From Bacillus sp. SA1-12 (GTDB lineage Bacteria; Bacillota; Bacilli; Bacillales; Bacillaceae), in assembly GCF_000981385.1 (NCBI RefSeq), contig NZ_LATZ01000131.1, forward strand, positions 62,001 through 126,000: a stretch of 64,000 nucleotides of DNA, given 5' to 3'. Below are positions 9,232 to 17,735 of this stretch, piece after piece. How positions within the stretch are numbered: the first letter of the stretch is position 1; each line of letters begins with the position of its first letter. A program made the translations under genes and the position numbers. The notes beneath the pieces were generated by a model, which was not told where the DNA came from, ran no database searches, and worked only from the letters and a program-made list of their open reading frames with translations.

Positions 9232-10227
9232 TCATGCTCCCCTCTCTATCAAATTTACAGGCTGACCGGTAGAAGCTGATCTTATCGCTGCTTCAGCTAC
9301 TTCAATCGCTTTCAAAGCGTCTTCCGGAGTCACAAGCGGTGTTTTTCCATCTGTGATACATTCTTTGAAATGTCGCAATTGTTGGAGAATGGGTGATTCG
9401 CCTATGGGATTGTTCACTAACGCACCCGTTTCATTGAACTCATCTTTTAATGTGACCTTGATTGGTGAACGATCTTGATTACTAATAATCATTCCTTTAT
9501 CTCCCGCTAATTCAAACGATGCCTCCAATGCGTTTTTTGCCCATGAAAGCTCAACATGTGCGATTGCTCCATCTTTCATTCTTAAGGTTACTAATGCATA
9601 GTCTAAAACTCGTCCGCTATTTACTTGCTTTTTAATATGTTTCGCAAAAACCTTCTTTACATCTCCAAAGGTCCATATTAACCAATCAAAATCATGAATC
9701 CCTAAATCTAAAAGGATTCCTCCGCTTTTATTGGCATCTGTATACCATGAATCACTGCCGTTTGGATAAGCAGTACCTCTGGAAAGTCTAATAACACCTG
9801 GTTTTCCAATCGCACCGCGTTTCACTTGTTGATGAGCCTGGGCATATTCAGACGAAAAGCGGAGTGTCTGACCCACAAATAATTGAACATTTTGCTTTTC
9901 GCATATCTCAATAATTGCTTTTGCTTCAACAGCATTTAACGCTAATGGCTTTTCACAAATAATCTGTTTTTTTGCTTCTGCTGCCTGTTTAATAAATTCG
10001 AAGTGAAGATGGGTTGGTAAACAAATATCAACGACATCTACTTCGACTGCATTCACTAGATCTTCTAATGATGTAAAGGGTTGGGCATTATACGTTAATC
10101 CTAAGTCCGTTACCTTATCAGGGTTGCGCCCAACGATTCCGACAATTTTACAGCCACCGATTTGCGACCATTTCTCCAAATGCCTTTGCCCCATTTTTCC
10201 AATCCCGATCACCGCAACTTTTAACAT
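9232..10227 (-). CDS. Gfo/Idh/MocA family oxidoreductase
   Basis: A 331-residue NAD(P)-dependent dehydrogenase. The glycine motif GIGKMGQRH lies near residues 8-16, CEKPLAL supplies the catalytic lysine near residue 93, and SGGILLDLGIHDFDW gives the conserved Gly-Gly, His and Asp region near 160-175. The reading frame is open to a GTG at 10237-10239; the ATG at 10225-10227 begins right at the first Rossmann strand and is used here, with moderate certainty because a ribosome site AAAGGTG could also serve an ATG at 10234-10236. Its stop overlaps the start region of the next oxidoreductase, showing tight coupling. It is only distantly similar to its neighbour, so a recent tandem duplication is unlikely. 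Confidence 0.85.
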   Translation of the reverse strand: MLKVAVIGIGKMGQRHLEKWSQIGGCKIVGIVGRNPDKVTDLGLTYNAQPFTSLEDLVNAVEVDVVDICLPTHLHFEFIKQAAEAKKQIICEKPLALNAVEAKAIIEICEKQNVQLFVGQTLRFSSEYAQAHQQVKRGAIGKPGVIRLSRGTAYPNGSDSWYTDANKSGGILLDLGIHDFDWLIWTFGDVKKVFAKHIKKQVNSGRVLDYALVTLRMKDGAIAHVELSWAKNALEASFELAGDKGMIISNQDRSPIKVTLKDEFNETGALVNNPIGESPILQQLRHFKECITDGKTPLVTPEDALKAIEVAEAAIRSASTGQPVNLIERGA

Positions 10228-10284
10228 ACCTATCATCACACCTTTTGTACTCTTTGTTTATTTATAACTCCCAATATTAGTAAC

Positions 10285-11175
10285 TTAAATGGTTTGGTAT
10301 GTGTTACTTTCGTTCCAAAACCGTCTAATGTTATCCATACCAATTTTGGATGCAGCACGGCATTCCTCCATCCCCTCAAATTCCAACGTAATATAGCCGT
10401 CATAACCGGAAGCTTTAATAAGCTTGACTATCTCTCTTATTTTGATATCTCCTTGTCCAACAATAGCTCCGCGTAAAAAGTTGCCATTGGAGGTTTTAAA
10501 CCATTTTCCTGCACCAGGGTCATTATAGTAAGGCCGGAAATAAAAATCTTTAAAATGAATGAGGGATGCATATGGCAGATTCTTCTTTACACCTACAATT
10601 GGATCTTCATCCACACACATGAAATTGCCAATATCTAATGTTGTTTTAAAGTTTGGCCTGTCTACTGCTTGCAGCACCCTTTGGACCCGATCGCTATGCT
10701 GTACAGCAACTCCATGATTTTCAATGGTTGTTGTAATGCCAAATTGTGCGGCATAGTCAGCGATGCGGCGGCTACCTTCAATGATTTGGGGCAGGCTGTT
10801 TTCAAAGTATTCAATCGTCATTTTCTCAGGCGGCAAGGTAAAGGCCGTCACATCATGGCGCATATGCTTGATTCCCATACGATCCAAAAGGTCAACATGC
10901 TCCTTAAGCCTTGACACCTCTGCCTCAAATTCTTCCTCCGTTTCCTGGACAAAGTTTGCAGGCAATGAATAGTTTGATAGTTCAATCCCAACTTCCTTCG
11001 CTTTTTCACGCACTTGATCGGCAAGCTCCAGATTATCGACTAACGTGAAACCATAAGGAACGATTTCCATATGTTCTCCGCCATTTTCGGCAATCCATTC
11101 AACAACATCTAAAACATTCATTTCCCCTGCGTTAATGGCATCTAGTAAACTATATGTGCTTAAACCTAGTTTCAT
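10285..11175 (-). CDS. Sugar phosphate isomerase/epimerase family protein (TIM barrel)
   Basis: A 296-residue protein of the xylose-isomerase-like TIM-barrel superfamily (AP endonuclease 2 fold). Likely metal ligands are visible as Glu in TTIENHG, Asp/His in TTLDIGN and IHFKD, and Glu in YITLEFEG. It begins MKLGLSTYSL after an AGGGGTG site. It sits between a GH20-like gene and two Gfo/Idh/MocA genes in the same orientation. In such neighbourhoods these barrels act as isomerases, epimerases or lyases on oxidised (3-keto) sugars, but the sequence alone does not fix the reaction. Confidence 0.82.
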   Translation of the reverse strand: MKLGLSTYSLLDAINAGEMNVLDVVEWIAENGGEHMEIVPYGFTLVDNLELADQVREKAKEVGIELSNYSLPANFVQETEEEFEAEVSRLKEHVDLLDRMGIKHMRHDVTAFTLPPEKMTIEYFENSLPQIIEGSRRIADYAAQFGITTTIENHGVAVQHSDRVQRVLQAVDRPNFKTTLDIGNFMCVDEDPIVGVKKNLPYASLIHFKDFYFRPYYNDPGAGKWFKTSNGNFLRGAIVGQGDIKIREIVKLIKASGYDGYITLEFEGMEECRAASKIGMDNIRRFWNESNTYQTI

Positions 11176-11209
11176 CGTAAAACACCCCTATTTTCATATA
11201 TTGTTAGAT

Positions 11210-12241
11210 TCAACTATTCAACTTTTCCGTGATAACAGACAGTGTCCGGTATAATTCTTCTAATTCCTCTAATTGTTCATTGCGTTTAAAATGTTGTGAA
11301 TTCATTGTGATACATTTTTCAAAAGACTCTTTGTTCCAACCGTTCCAGGATGTCACAAACATACCGGGCATCTTCGCTTCCGCATCTTGTTCATGAGCCT
11401 GACGCTTACTATCATCTAAAAAATGAACGGCCGCATCTGTTTTGTACCAACAAGCCGGTATTACAGTAAAGCCCTTCTCAATAAAGTTTCCAATCGAAGG
11501 ATATAACGCTATTTTTTCATAATGCCAATCCATGATGACAATATCTTTAGGAATGAGATCTATGGCTTTATGAGTACCAAACGTGTCTCCTTCCCATTGG
11601 TCATAACCAAGCTTTTCACTGTCGTTCAACCTATCTCCCCACATGAACATTTCAACGCCTCGATCTTTGACCAAATGCCCGTAAAGATCATTAACTGCCT
11701 TGGCAAATAAATCAGCTCGATCCTTCCCCTTACAGCGAGGACACTGATCATCTGTAAGTTCATATACTTCATCCATGCCAACATGAAAGGCATCTGCACC
11801 GAAAGCGTCAATCAATTCATCCAAGAGCTCAAAAATAAGTCGATTTACATCAGGATGCTTTGGGCACCAGCTTCTGCAGAAAAAATCCGGCCATTTTGCA
11901 TCAAGAGGTATATGAGGTGTTTCATCAAATTCCGGATATGCTTTTAAAATTGAATTAGGTGCACCGCCCCACCCTTGGTGACCGAGGCATTGGAATAGAG
12001 GGATAAGTCGTATCCCGTTGTTACTGCATACTTCTGCTATTACTCTAGCATCCTGCTTCGTTAACGTTCCAGCGGTTACTTCTGGATGTGATTCAAAAAC
12101 AAAGGAGGTATTACATTCCAAGAGCAAATGGTTTATTCCCTTTGGAACTAAAACCTTTTCAATAAATTCCTTAAATGGTTCAAGCAGTTCATGTGAACCA
12201 AATCTTAAATGAAATCCGCGGATAGGTTCTATTCGATTCAT
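11210..12241 (-). CDS. GH20-like (beta-N-acetylhexosaminidase-like) protein
   Basis: A 343-residue TIM-barrel protein without signal peptide. The stretch DAFHVGMDEVYE near residue 155-166 carries the Asp-Glu pair characteristic of the GH20 hexosaminidase catalytic centre, and GFHLRFG near the N-terminus resembles the first barrel strand. Also present are CPRCKGK near residues 174-180 and the WNGWN motif near 310. It lacks the extra N-terminal domain of typical GH20 enzymes. The ATG at 12239-12241 is chosen over a GTG four codons earlier because AGGGAG lies at a workable distance. Beside GH125 and GH2 mannosidases it would fit removal of GlcNAc from N-glycan fragments, but this is inference. 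Confidence 0.72.
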   Translation of the reverse strand: MNRIEPIRGFHLRFGSHELLEPFKEFIEKVLVPKGINHLLLECNTSFVFESHPEVTAGTLTKQDARVIAEVCSNNGIRLIPLFQCLGHQGWGGAPNSILKAYPEFDETPHIPLDAKWPDFFCRSWCPKHPDVNRLIFELLDELIDAFGADAFHVGMDEVYELTDDQCPRCKGKDRADLFAKAVNDLYGHLVKDRGVEMFMWGDRLNDSEKLGYDQWEGDTFGTHKAIDLIPKDIVIMDWHYEKIALYPSIGNFIEKGFTVIPACWYKTDAAVHFLDDSKRQAHEQDAEAKMPGMFVTSWNGWNKESFEKCITMNSQHFKRNEQLEELEELYRTLSVITEKLNS

Positions 12242-12276
12242 TAATTCGTTCACTCCCTATATAAATGGAAATTCCA

Positions 12277-13593
12277 TTAGCTCAAATGGTTTAACCTTGC
12301 TAAAGGACTGCCTTTTACATACAAGTTGCATTGACTTAATAAAAATTCACTAAACATTGAATTAGCCCAGGAAAACCAAGGTCTCGTGAATTTTTCAGGT
12401 TCATCAACATGGAAACCTTCGTGCATAAAGTCTGTATTTGCATCGGTTCTTTTAAACAAATCAAGAATCTCAGTTTTCTCATCTTCTGATATGGCGGTCA
12501 TCCCTTGAAGGGCTAAAGCAATATGCCAAATATAATGTTTTGGCGTGTGCGGGCTGCCAATCCCCTTTGCCACTTTTCCTTCATAATAGTAAGGGTTATC
12601 AGAACTAAGGATAAACTTTCTTGTATTTTGATAAACGGGATCATCGGGATCGCAATAACCTAAGTAAGGAATAGAGAGAAGACTTGGCACATTCGCATCA
12701 TCCATCAAATGATGATTTCCAAGCCCATCTGTTTCATAGGCATAGATTGTTCCATAGTTTGGATGTTCAACCTTCCCATAAGTTTGAATACCGTGATCAA
12801 TTTCATGTGCTAAATCAGAGGCTATTTGTGCAAGATGTTGATCCTCAAGAACCTTTTCTGCTATTTCTTTTAATTGGTTTAAGGCAACAACTGCAAACAT
12901 GTTAGCAGGAATTAAATAGCCATATGTACACGCGTCATCACTGGGGCGAAATCCGCTCCAGGTCATGCCTGTATACCCAACAGGGGCTCCTTTTCCATCA
13001 TGTGATAATGTATCCTGCGGCGGGCAGTTATCTCGTTCAAATAGATAACTAGACATCTCTTCGTGATGCTGCTCCGTTTTCCAGGTTTCGATGATCTTCG
13101 CAACCGCTTTCAAAAATAATTCATTAAAATGAGATGTCCTTCCACTGGCTTTCCAGAATAAATAAGAGAGCTGAATCGGGTAGCATAATGAATCAATTTC
13201 ATATTTACGCTCCCATAAAAGCGGGGTCATGTCCGTCTTGTCGTCATGATAACGTTTTCCATTCGCCTCCTCATTAAATGCATTTGCATAAGGATCATGG
13301 ATAATATAAGCCAATTGCCTTTTGATCACACCCTCAATTAAGTCTGCCATGTCCTGATCCTTTTCAGCTAAAAGTAAATATGGACGCACTTGTGCTGCAG
13401 AATCACGTAACCACATGGCCGGGATATCACCTGTTATCACAAAGGTGGTCCCATCCTCTCTTTGCTTCATTGTTGTTTCATACGTATTTGAAAAGCAGTT
13501 TTCAAAAAGTGCTTGGACTTTTCGATCATCGGAAAAAGACCCTTTCACTTCTTCTATCAATTGCTTCATTGATTCTGGTAATTTCTTATCCAT
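12277..13593 (-). CDS. Exo-alpha-1,6-mannosidase, glycoside hydrolase family 125
   Basis: A 438-residue metal-independent inverting alpha-mannosidase. The family signature GDIPAMWLRDSAAQVRPYL occurs near residues 53-71, and further GH125 blocks include SGFRPSDDACTYGYLIPANMF (around 220), DDANVPSLLSIPYLG (around 300) and GSPHTPKHYIWHIALALQG (around 350). No signal peptide is present, implying cytoplasmic action on imported oligosaccharides. A GAGGGAT site precedes the ATG at 13593. Characterised GH125 enzymes trim alpha-1,6-linked mannose, which with the GH2 beta-mannosidase and GH20-like protein points to high-mannose or core N-glycan fragments or yeast-type mannan. Confidence 0.93.
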   Translation of the reverse strand: MDKKLPESMKQLIEEVKGSFSDDRKVQALFENCFSNTYETTMKQREDGTTFVITGDIPAMWLRDSAAQVRPYLLLAEKDQDMADLIEGVIKRQLAYIIHDPYANAFNEEANGKRYHDDKTDMTPLLWERKYEIDSLCYPIQLSYLFWKASGRTSHFNELFLKAVAKIIETWKTEQHHEEMSSYLFERDNCPPQDTLSHDGKGAPVGYTGMTWSGFRPSDDACTYGYLIPANMFAVVALNQLKEIAEKVLEDQHLAQIASDLAHEIDHGIQTYGKVEHPNYGTIYAYETDGLGNHHLMDDANVPSLLSIPYLGYCDPDDPVYQNTRKFILSSDNPYYYEGKVAKGIGSPHTPKHYIWHIALALQGMTAISEDEKTEILDLFKRTDANTDFMHEGFHVDEPEKFTRPWFSWANSMFSEFLLSQCNLYVKGSPLARLNHLS

Positions 13594-14046
13594 AACGATC
13601 CCTCTTTACGTTTTATGATAAAACCTTATAAGCGATAGATTCTTATTTTAGTATTAGTCTTTCTTCCATTTTCACCTGCAAGCTATACAACCTTATCTCG
13701 ATAAATAATCAGATCTCCTCCCTTCAACATAATGCAGATGCCCTAACCTTAAGTGATATTCAATAGCCTCGTCAATATGTCAATCTTGCTCTTTGTTGTC
13801 ATTTACACCTCTTCTGATACATAGTTTCTTCAAGCGATATGTAGCTTTTGCGCGAATATGTAATCCCTTATATTTTTTATGTTATGACAAAGCAAAAAAG
13901 CATCCATCTCTACTAGAGTGTGAGTGCTTGGGTCACATGATGGAAAGATGGTTGATGTGAACAGGTAAACACCAACCAAACTTTCCATCAAAATATCTAT
14001 ATCAATTATATATCGCTTCTAACTCCGCCTATGGCTGCTCATCCTA
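13594..14046. other. 453-bp gap with a long inverted repeat and terminator-like stem
   Basis: At 13939-13989, GATGGAAAG and CTTTCCATC are outer arms and GGTTGATGT/ACACCAACC inner arms of an interrupted 51-nt stem-loop. Just downstream on the minus strand, 13892-13929 has CTCTAGTAGAG inside AAGCA/TGCTTTTTT, a likely terminator for the GH105 transcript. A short minus-strand frame without start (13693-13773, beginning DEAIEYHLRLG) looks like decayed coding DNA that I do not recognise. Confidence 0.5.
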
Positions 14047-15165
14047 TCATAACTGTATATGACTTAACAAAACTTCATGCTGAAGGACTTCTGAAAGCAA
14101 CACAATGGCCAATGCTTGACCATATGCCGTTGGAGCAATGATGATTTTCTTATAGTCCTCTTTTTCTTTTCCAATTGCAGTTCCTGCAGAAACATTTAAT
14201 ACCGTTCCGTCCTCTGAAATGTTTTTCAAAACGGCGTAAATGGATTTACGGCAAGCATTTAGATAATCAGAATCTAATAAGCCATAACGAATTCCTTTTA
14301 AAATTCCTGCCGTAATCGCTGCAGATCCTGATACCTCTGTGTAACTGTCCGAATCGTCAAGCAGTGTATGCCACAGCCCATTTTCAGATTGCAATTCTAC
14401 TAATCTTTTAACTTGTGCTTTATATGTGGACACAATAGATATATAGGTCTCTTCTTCAAGATTATTCTTCATCATGTTAATAAATTCAGGAACAGCTAAG
14501 GTAAACCAGCTATTCCCGCGGCACCAAAAAGCGCCGCTAAAATGATGTTGATTTTCAAAATCCCATCCGTGGTAAAATAAAGACTCCTCTTGATTGAATA
14601 AATAGCGGATATGAAGCAAAAATTGATAAGCAGCTTCCTTTTTCCAATCTGCTTGCTTATATTCTATCCCCATTTTGCCCATGAACAGCACCACCATGAA
14701 TAACGTATCAATCCAAATTTGACCTTCGTTAAGAGTTAGCTCGTCCTTTGTATCACCAGAGGTGACATGCTGCAAGCCATTTTCTTTTGTCCTTGGAGAG
14801 TGATGGTAAATCCAGTTCATCCATTGCAGAGCCAGCTCTTCCATATCTTCAAGATCCATGAGTGTTAACATCGGGGCAGTTGTATTGATATTTTTTAACG
14901 GCAAACCTCTTCTTATTTGTTCCTCAGCCCAATTTTTGCTAAACACATCATAACTTGGGAATTCATCATTCTCAGCAAGGTTTCTTAATCCGTATAACCC
15001 CACACCTTGAGGCCAGTCCCACTCTTCCATGCCAAAATCTCTCGGAAAATAACCAATCCTTGCTCCGTCTTCCGCTTTTTTTAAGCTTTCTTCATTATTG
15101 GGTCTTTTTAAATGCAATAATTGATTCGTGATCTTTCGTACCGCCTTACAAACATCCTCCTTCAA
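14047..15165 (-). CDS. Glycoside hydrolase family 105-like unsaturated glucuronyl/galacturonyl hydrolase
   Basis: A 372-residue (alpha/alpha)6-barrel protein. The segments IWIDTLFMVVLFMGKMG (around 155) and FWCRGNSWFTLAVPEF (around 208) match the GH105/GH88 pattern, in which an Asp in the first block hydrates the 4,5-unsaturated uronyl double bond. SGSAAITAGILKGIRYG near residue 285 is a further family block. The frame is open to 15186, but the best start is a TTG at 15163-15165 preceded by GGAGAGG eight bases away. The gene is separated from the GH125 gene by 453 bases and from the 577-residue gene by 421 bases, and a cre-like palindrome lies upstream, so it may be an independent, catabolite-controlled transcript. 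Confidence 0.82.
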   Translation of the reverse strand: MKEDVCKAVRKITNQLLHLKRPNNEESLKKAEDGARIGYFPRDFGMEEWDWPQGVGLYGLRNLAENDEFPSYDVFSKNWAEEQIRRGLPLKNINTTAPMLTLMDLEDMEELALQWMNWIYHHSPRTKENGLQHVTSGDTKDELTLNEGQIWIDTLFMVVLFMGKMGIEYKQADWKKEAAYQFLLHIRYLFNQEESLFYHGWDFENQHHFSGAFWCRGNSWFTLAVPEFINMMKNNLEEETYISIVSTYKAQVKRLVELQSENGLWHTLLDDSDSYTEVSGSAAITAGILKGIRYGLLDSDYLNACRKSIYAVLKNISEDGTVLNVSAGTAIGKEKEDYKKIIIAPTAYGQALAIVLLSEVLQHEVLLSHIQL

Positions 15166-15462
15166 ATGAACGACCTCTCCTTCCAATATTCGTTTTTATC
15201 AGTTAATGGGCATTCTTTTTAATTGGTTAGATATTAAATAGGTATTGCCAAAATAATCCCGGTTTTTTATAAATGAACTTAATCGCTATTTCCTCAATCG
15301 TATCTTCATTCAAGATCAAAAATCTTTATCCTCCTTCATTCCGCCTCTGTTACATAATCAACAAAATTTTCACCAGTATGCTTTTTGAATGAGATCTTCT
15401 TTCCCTTACGTATGGCTGTTTATGCTTTACATTCACCTTCGAGTCAACATTATCGTTTTATG

Positions 15463-15479
15463 TTGTAAGCGCTTAACAA
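15463..15479 (-). promoter_or_regulatory. cre-like palindrome (possible CcpA or LacI-family operator)
   Basis: TTGTAAGCGCTTAACAA is nearly palindromic around AGCGCT and fits the loose catabolite-responsive element pattern. It lies about 300 bases upstream of the GH105 start in the gap 15166-15586. The distance leaves open whether it controls GH105 or is a remnant; a different LacI-family regulator could also bind it. Confidence 0.5.
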
Positions 15480-15487
15480 TAATTTAT

Positions 15488-15520
15488 AAGGAATGTTATT
15501 TATTTTAAATAACATTCCTT
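15488..15520 (-). terminator. Perfect 15-bp inverted repeat
   Basis: AAGGAATGTTATTTA (15488-15502) and TAAATAACATTCCTT (15506-15520) are perfectly complementary around a 3-nt loop. Lying 67 bases after the stop of the 577-residue gene, it may be its terminator, although no strong T run follows on either strand; an operator or structured RNA is the alternative. Confidence 0.5.
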
Positions 15521-15586
15521 CTACCTTCTGCCCAATGTGCAATTATAGATAATCTTATATTTTCTAGATTTTTATCTTTTTTTCTG

Positions 15587-17320
15587 CTATTTTAGCTTGA
15601 TCTCAATGACTCGATCGAATGGAGTCATAAGGTTTAATGATAAGTGTTTACAGCCTGCTGAATGTTCATCTTCACGAAGCGTATCTAACCAATGTTCATG
15701 GGCGCCTGATGAGATTTCAAGTGAAAGATTTCCAACTGAATAAGCTGCCTTCCCTTCTGTTAAGAAGTATTGCTCATTCTGAACATGTTTCACTCCTTCT
15801 CCACTAAACGTTCCCTTTTGATCAAAAATAAACGTCACCTGAGTAAAGACCTCATCCAATTGATCGCTTTTAATGTGAATTCTCCACACGTCTGTCCCTG
15901 GAGTGATCTTTACAGTGATTTCGTGCTTCTGAAGATGTGTAATATCACGATGCTGATGAGGAAGCAAATACCAAGGAATACCATTACCATCAACACTCTG
16001 CAGTTCCCCTAAAAAATGCTTCGGAATAGGTGAATTATATCCTTTCTCCATCGTAGCTCTTAACACATAGCTATCATTCTGTTCTATCAATTCATTGAAA
16101 TATACAATTCCTGGTGAAAAGGCAGTAGAAATCTTTGTCCCTAAAAGTCTCAATTCTCCGTGACGAAGTGAGAAAAATGAAGGTGTATTCGTCATGATCG
16201 TCGCACTAGTATCTTTTTTTCGATAACGTACTATTGGTGACCCAAAGGCAGTATGCGGGGCACTGTGCAAGATTTTGAGATTATGCCCTACATCAGCAAT
16301 CTTACTTAAATACTTAGAACGGGGAAACTGTTTATTGATGGTTTTCACATATTCGTTTGGAATAGGCTGCCGTTCAATCTCATTATTCATTCTCTCTGGA
16401 TAAAGGAGGTGTCCAATCATTGCATTAGAATCAACACTGCCAGGTTCAGTTACACTTTCAGCCGCGAAGTCTGCCATGTAAGCAAAAAGCCGATTATTGT
16501 CATGTGCCGCCATTAAGCGATATATGACATAATAATTTGATAGATTCGACGTTACTCCGAAATCCTGTCTGCCCGAATAATCTGTAACAACTTCTCCTGA
16601 GGGATGAACAAGATATTGCATTAATTCCAGATTCCTTCTAACCGGCTCGAGAAGCTCTGGGCAATTTAAATTTTGTGAAGCATGGTAGAGCATCATATTG
16701 TTTACGGCATTATAAATTCCATTACTTCGTTCCGTCCATTCTCCATCCTCTGTAAAGTCTAATCCTTCCGCTAACCACTCTTCAGCACGATTCAACAACT
16801 TTTTGTTTGGAAATAGTTGATTTAAAAAGGAAAGAGCCGCAGTCAGGACCCAACGATGATTTGGAGTATGGCAGCCGCCAGTGAGAAGGGCAGGAACAGT
16901 CCGTTCTAAGAAAACCTTCAGATTGGCACAAACCTCATCGTACATGTGTGATGATTGTTTGTTTAATAACAAATAAACCTGTGATAAACCTACTACCACA
17001 AATCCAGTATCCGGCGGGGAATGATAATTCGTTGATCCTAACGAAATCGTTCCATCCTGATGCTGATGCCTTAGCATATATTCTGACATTTTTCTTAATC
17101 GTTCAATTAATTCCTCATTATGATAAAAATGAGAATCAGGGTTTACAATTGAGGCAACCCAGGCCGCCAAAATTCTCGGTGTATTCCAGTGGCTTGGCAA
17201 GGCAACTCCCATAGCCGGATCAATAATGCCGCCAAAATATTTACTGTTCGGATCAAGATCTTGGTAATTCACCATTTTCATTGTAAAAGATTCATTTGAT
17301 TGCAGAATTTTTTGATACAT
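15587..17320 (-). CDS. Uncharacterised 577-residue carbohydrate-locus protein
   Basis: I do not recognise this family with certainty. The first 320 residues are rich in helix-pair patterns with conserved-looking blocks WNTPRILAAWVASI (around 44), DTGFVVVGLSQVYLLL (around 108), GGCHTPNHRWVLTAALSFL (around 146) and ERSNGIYNAVNN (around 195), which suggests an (alpha/alpha) toroid as in heparinase II/III-type lyases or related hydrolases. The C-terminal 250 residues look beta-rich. No signal peptide is present. An AAGGGGG site precedes the ATG at 17320. It is the first gene of the minus-strand carbohydrate run, upstream of the GH105 enzyme, which fits a lyase or hydrolase acting on uronic-acid-containing glycans, but that is inference. 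Confidence 0.65.
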   Translation of the reverse strand: MYQKILQSNESFTMKMVNYQDLDPNSKYFGGIIDPAMGVALPSHWNTPRILAAWVASIVNPDSHFYHNEELIERLRKMSEYMLRHQHQDGTISLGSTNYHSPPDTGFVVVGLSQVYLLLNKQSSHMYDEVCANLKVFLERTVPALLTGGCHTPNHRWVLTAALSFLNQLFPNKKLLNRAEEWLAEGLDFTEDGEWTERSNGIYNAVNNMMLYHASQNLNCPELLEPVRRNLELMQYLVHPSGEVVTDYSGRQDFGVTSNLSNYYVIYRLMAAHDNNRLFAYMADFAAESVTEPGSVDSNAMIGHLLYPERMNNEIERQPIPNEYVKTINKQFPRSKYLSKIADVGHNLKILHSAPHTAFGSPIVRYRKKDTSATIMTNTPSFFSLRHGELRLLGTKISTAFSPGIVYFNELIEQNDSYVLRATMEKGYNSPIPKHFLGELQSVDGNGIPWYLLPHQHRDITHLQKHEITVKITPGTDVWRIHIKSDQLDEVFTQVTFIFDQKGTFSGEGVKHVQNEQYFLTEGKAAYSVGNLSLEISSGAHEHWLDTLREDEHSAGCKHLSLNLMTPFDRVIEIKLK

Positions 17321-17378
17321 TTCGTTTCCCCCTTGCCTTCATAATGAAAGTTCATGCTCCAGCTGATAGAAAATAGTT

Positions 17379-17401
17379 CTATTGTGTTTCTCTAACAATA
17401 G
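17379..17401. promoter_or_regulatory. Inverted repeat upstream of the 577-residue gene
   Basis: CTATTGT (17379-17385) and ACAATAG (17395-17401) form a 7-bp perfect dyad with a 9-bp centre, 59 bases before the start codon at 17320. Its position suits an operator for this gene, but no regulator gene is adjacent. Confidence 0.35.
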
Positions 17402-17597
17402 TTTGTATTTTCCGAAAACTCAACAAAAAAATCGCCTTTCTATCAAAATATCTGCTTTTGAAACTTTATTATTGACTTTACTGAAAAATACACGCAACCC
17501 TACCAATAAGATATCCACTTTACTCAAAAGGCAATTTTTCTTTGGAAGGAGCTCTTCCATATCACTCTGATTTTTCAAAGGGGAAGTGAAATCGTAA

Positions 17598-17735
17598 ATG
17601 GAGGATATATGTGACCTGATCGCTCGATTAGCCAATATGAATCTATGTGGATTGCTTTCCCTTTAGTGGGCTTACTCTTTTTTGGGTTCCTACCACCTGC
17701 TGCTGACATGTTTACGATTTTATAAAAATGATTAA
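17598..17735 (+). pseudogene. Remnant of a YesL/DUF624-family membrane protein gene
   Basis: A plus-strand ATG at 17598 opens MEDICDLIARLANMNLCG, then hits a stop; the next frame continues FPLVGLLFFGFLPPAADM to a stop near 17724. Joined, these give the N-terminal pattern of DUF624/YesL proteins (LAN-MNL...GLLFFGF-PA). At least one frameshift and a truncation leave only about 45 codons. YesL-type genes normally accompany plant-polysaccharide ABC transporter operons, so this may be what is left of a lost transporter block. Confidence 0.55.
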
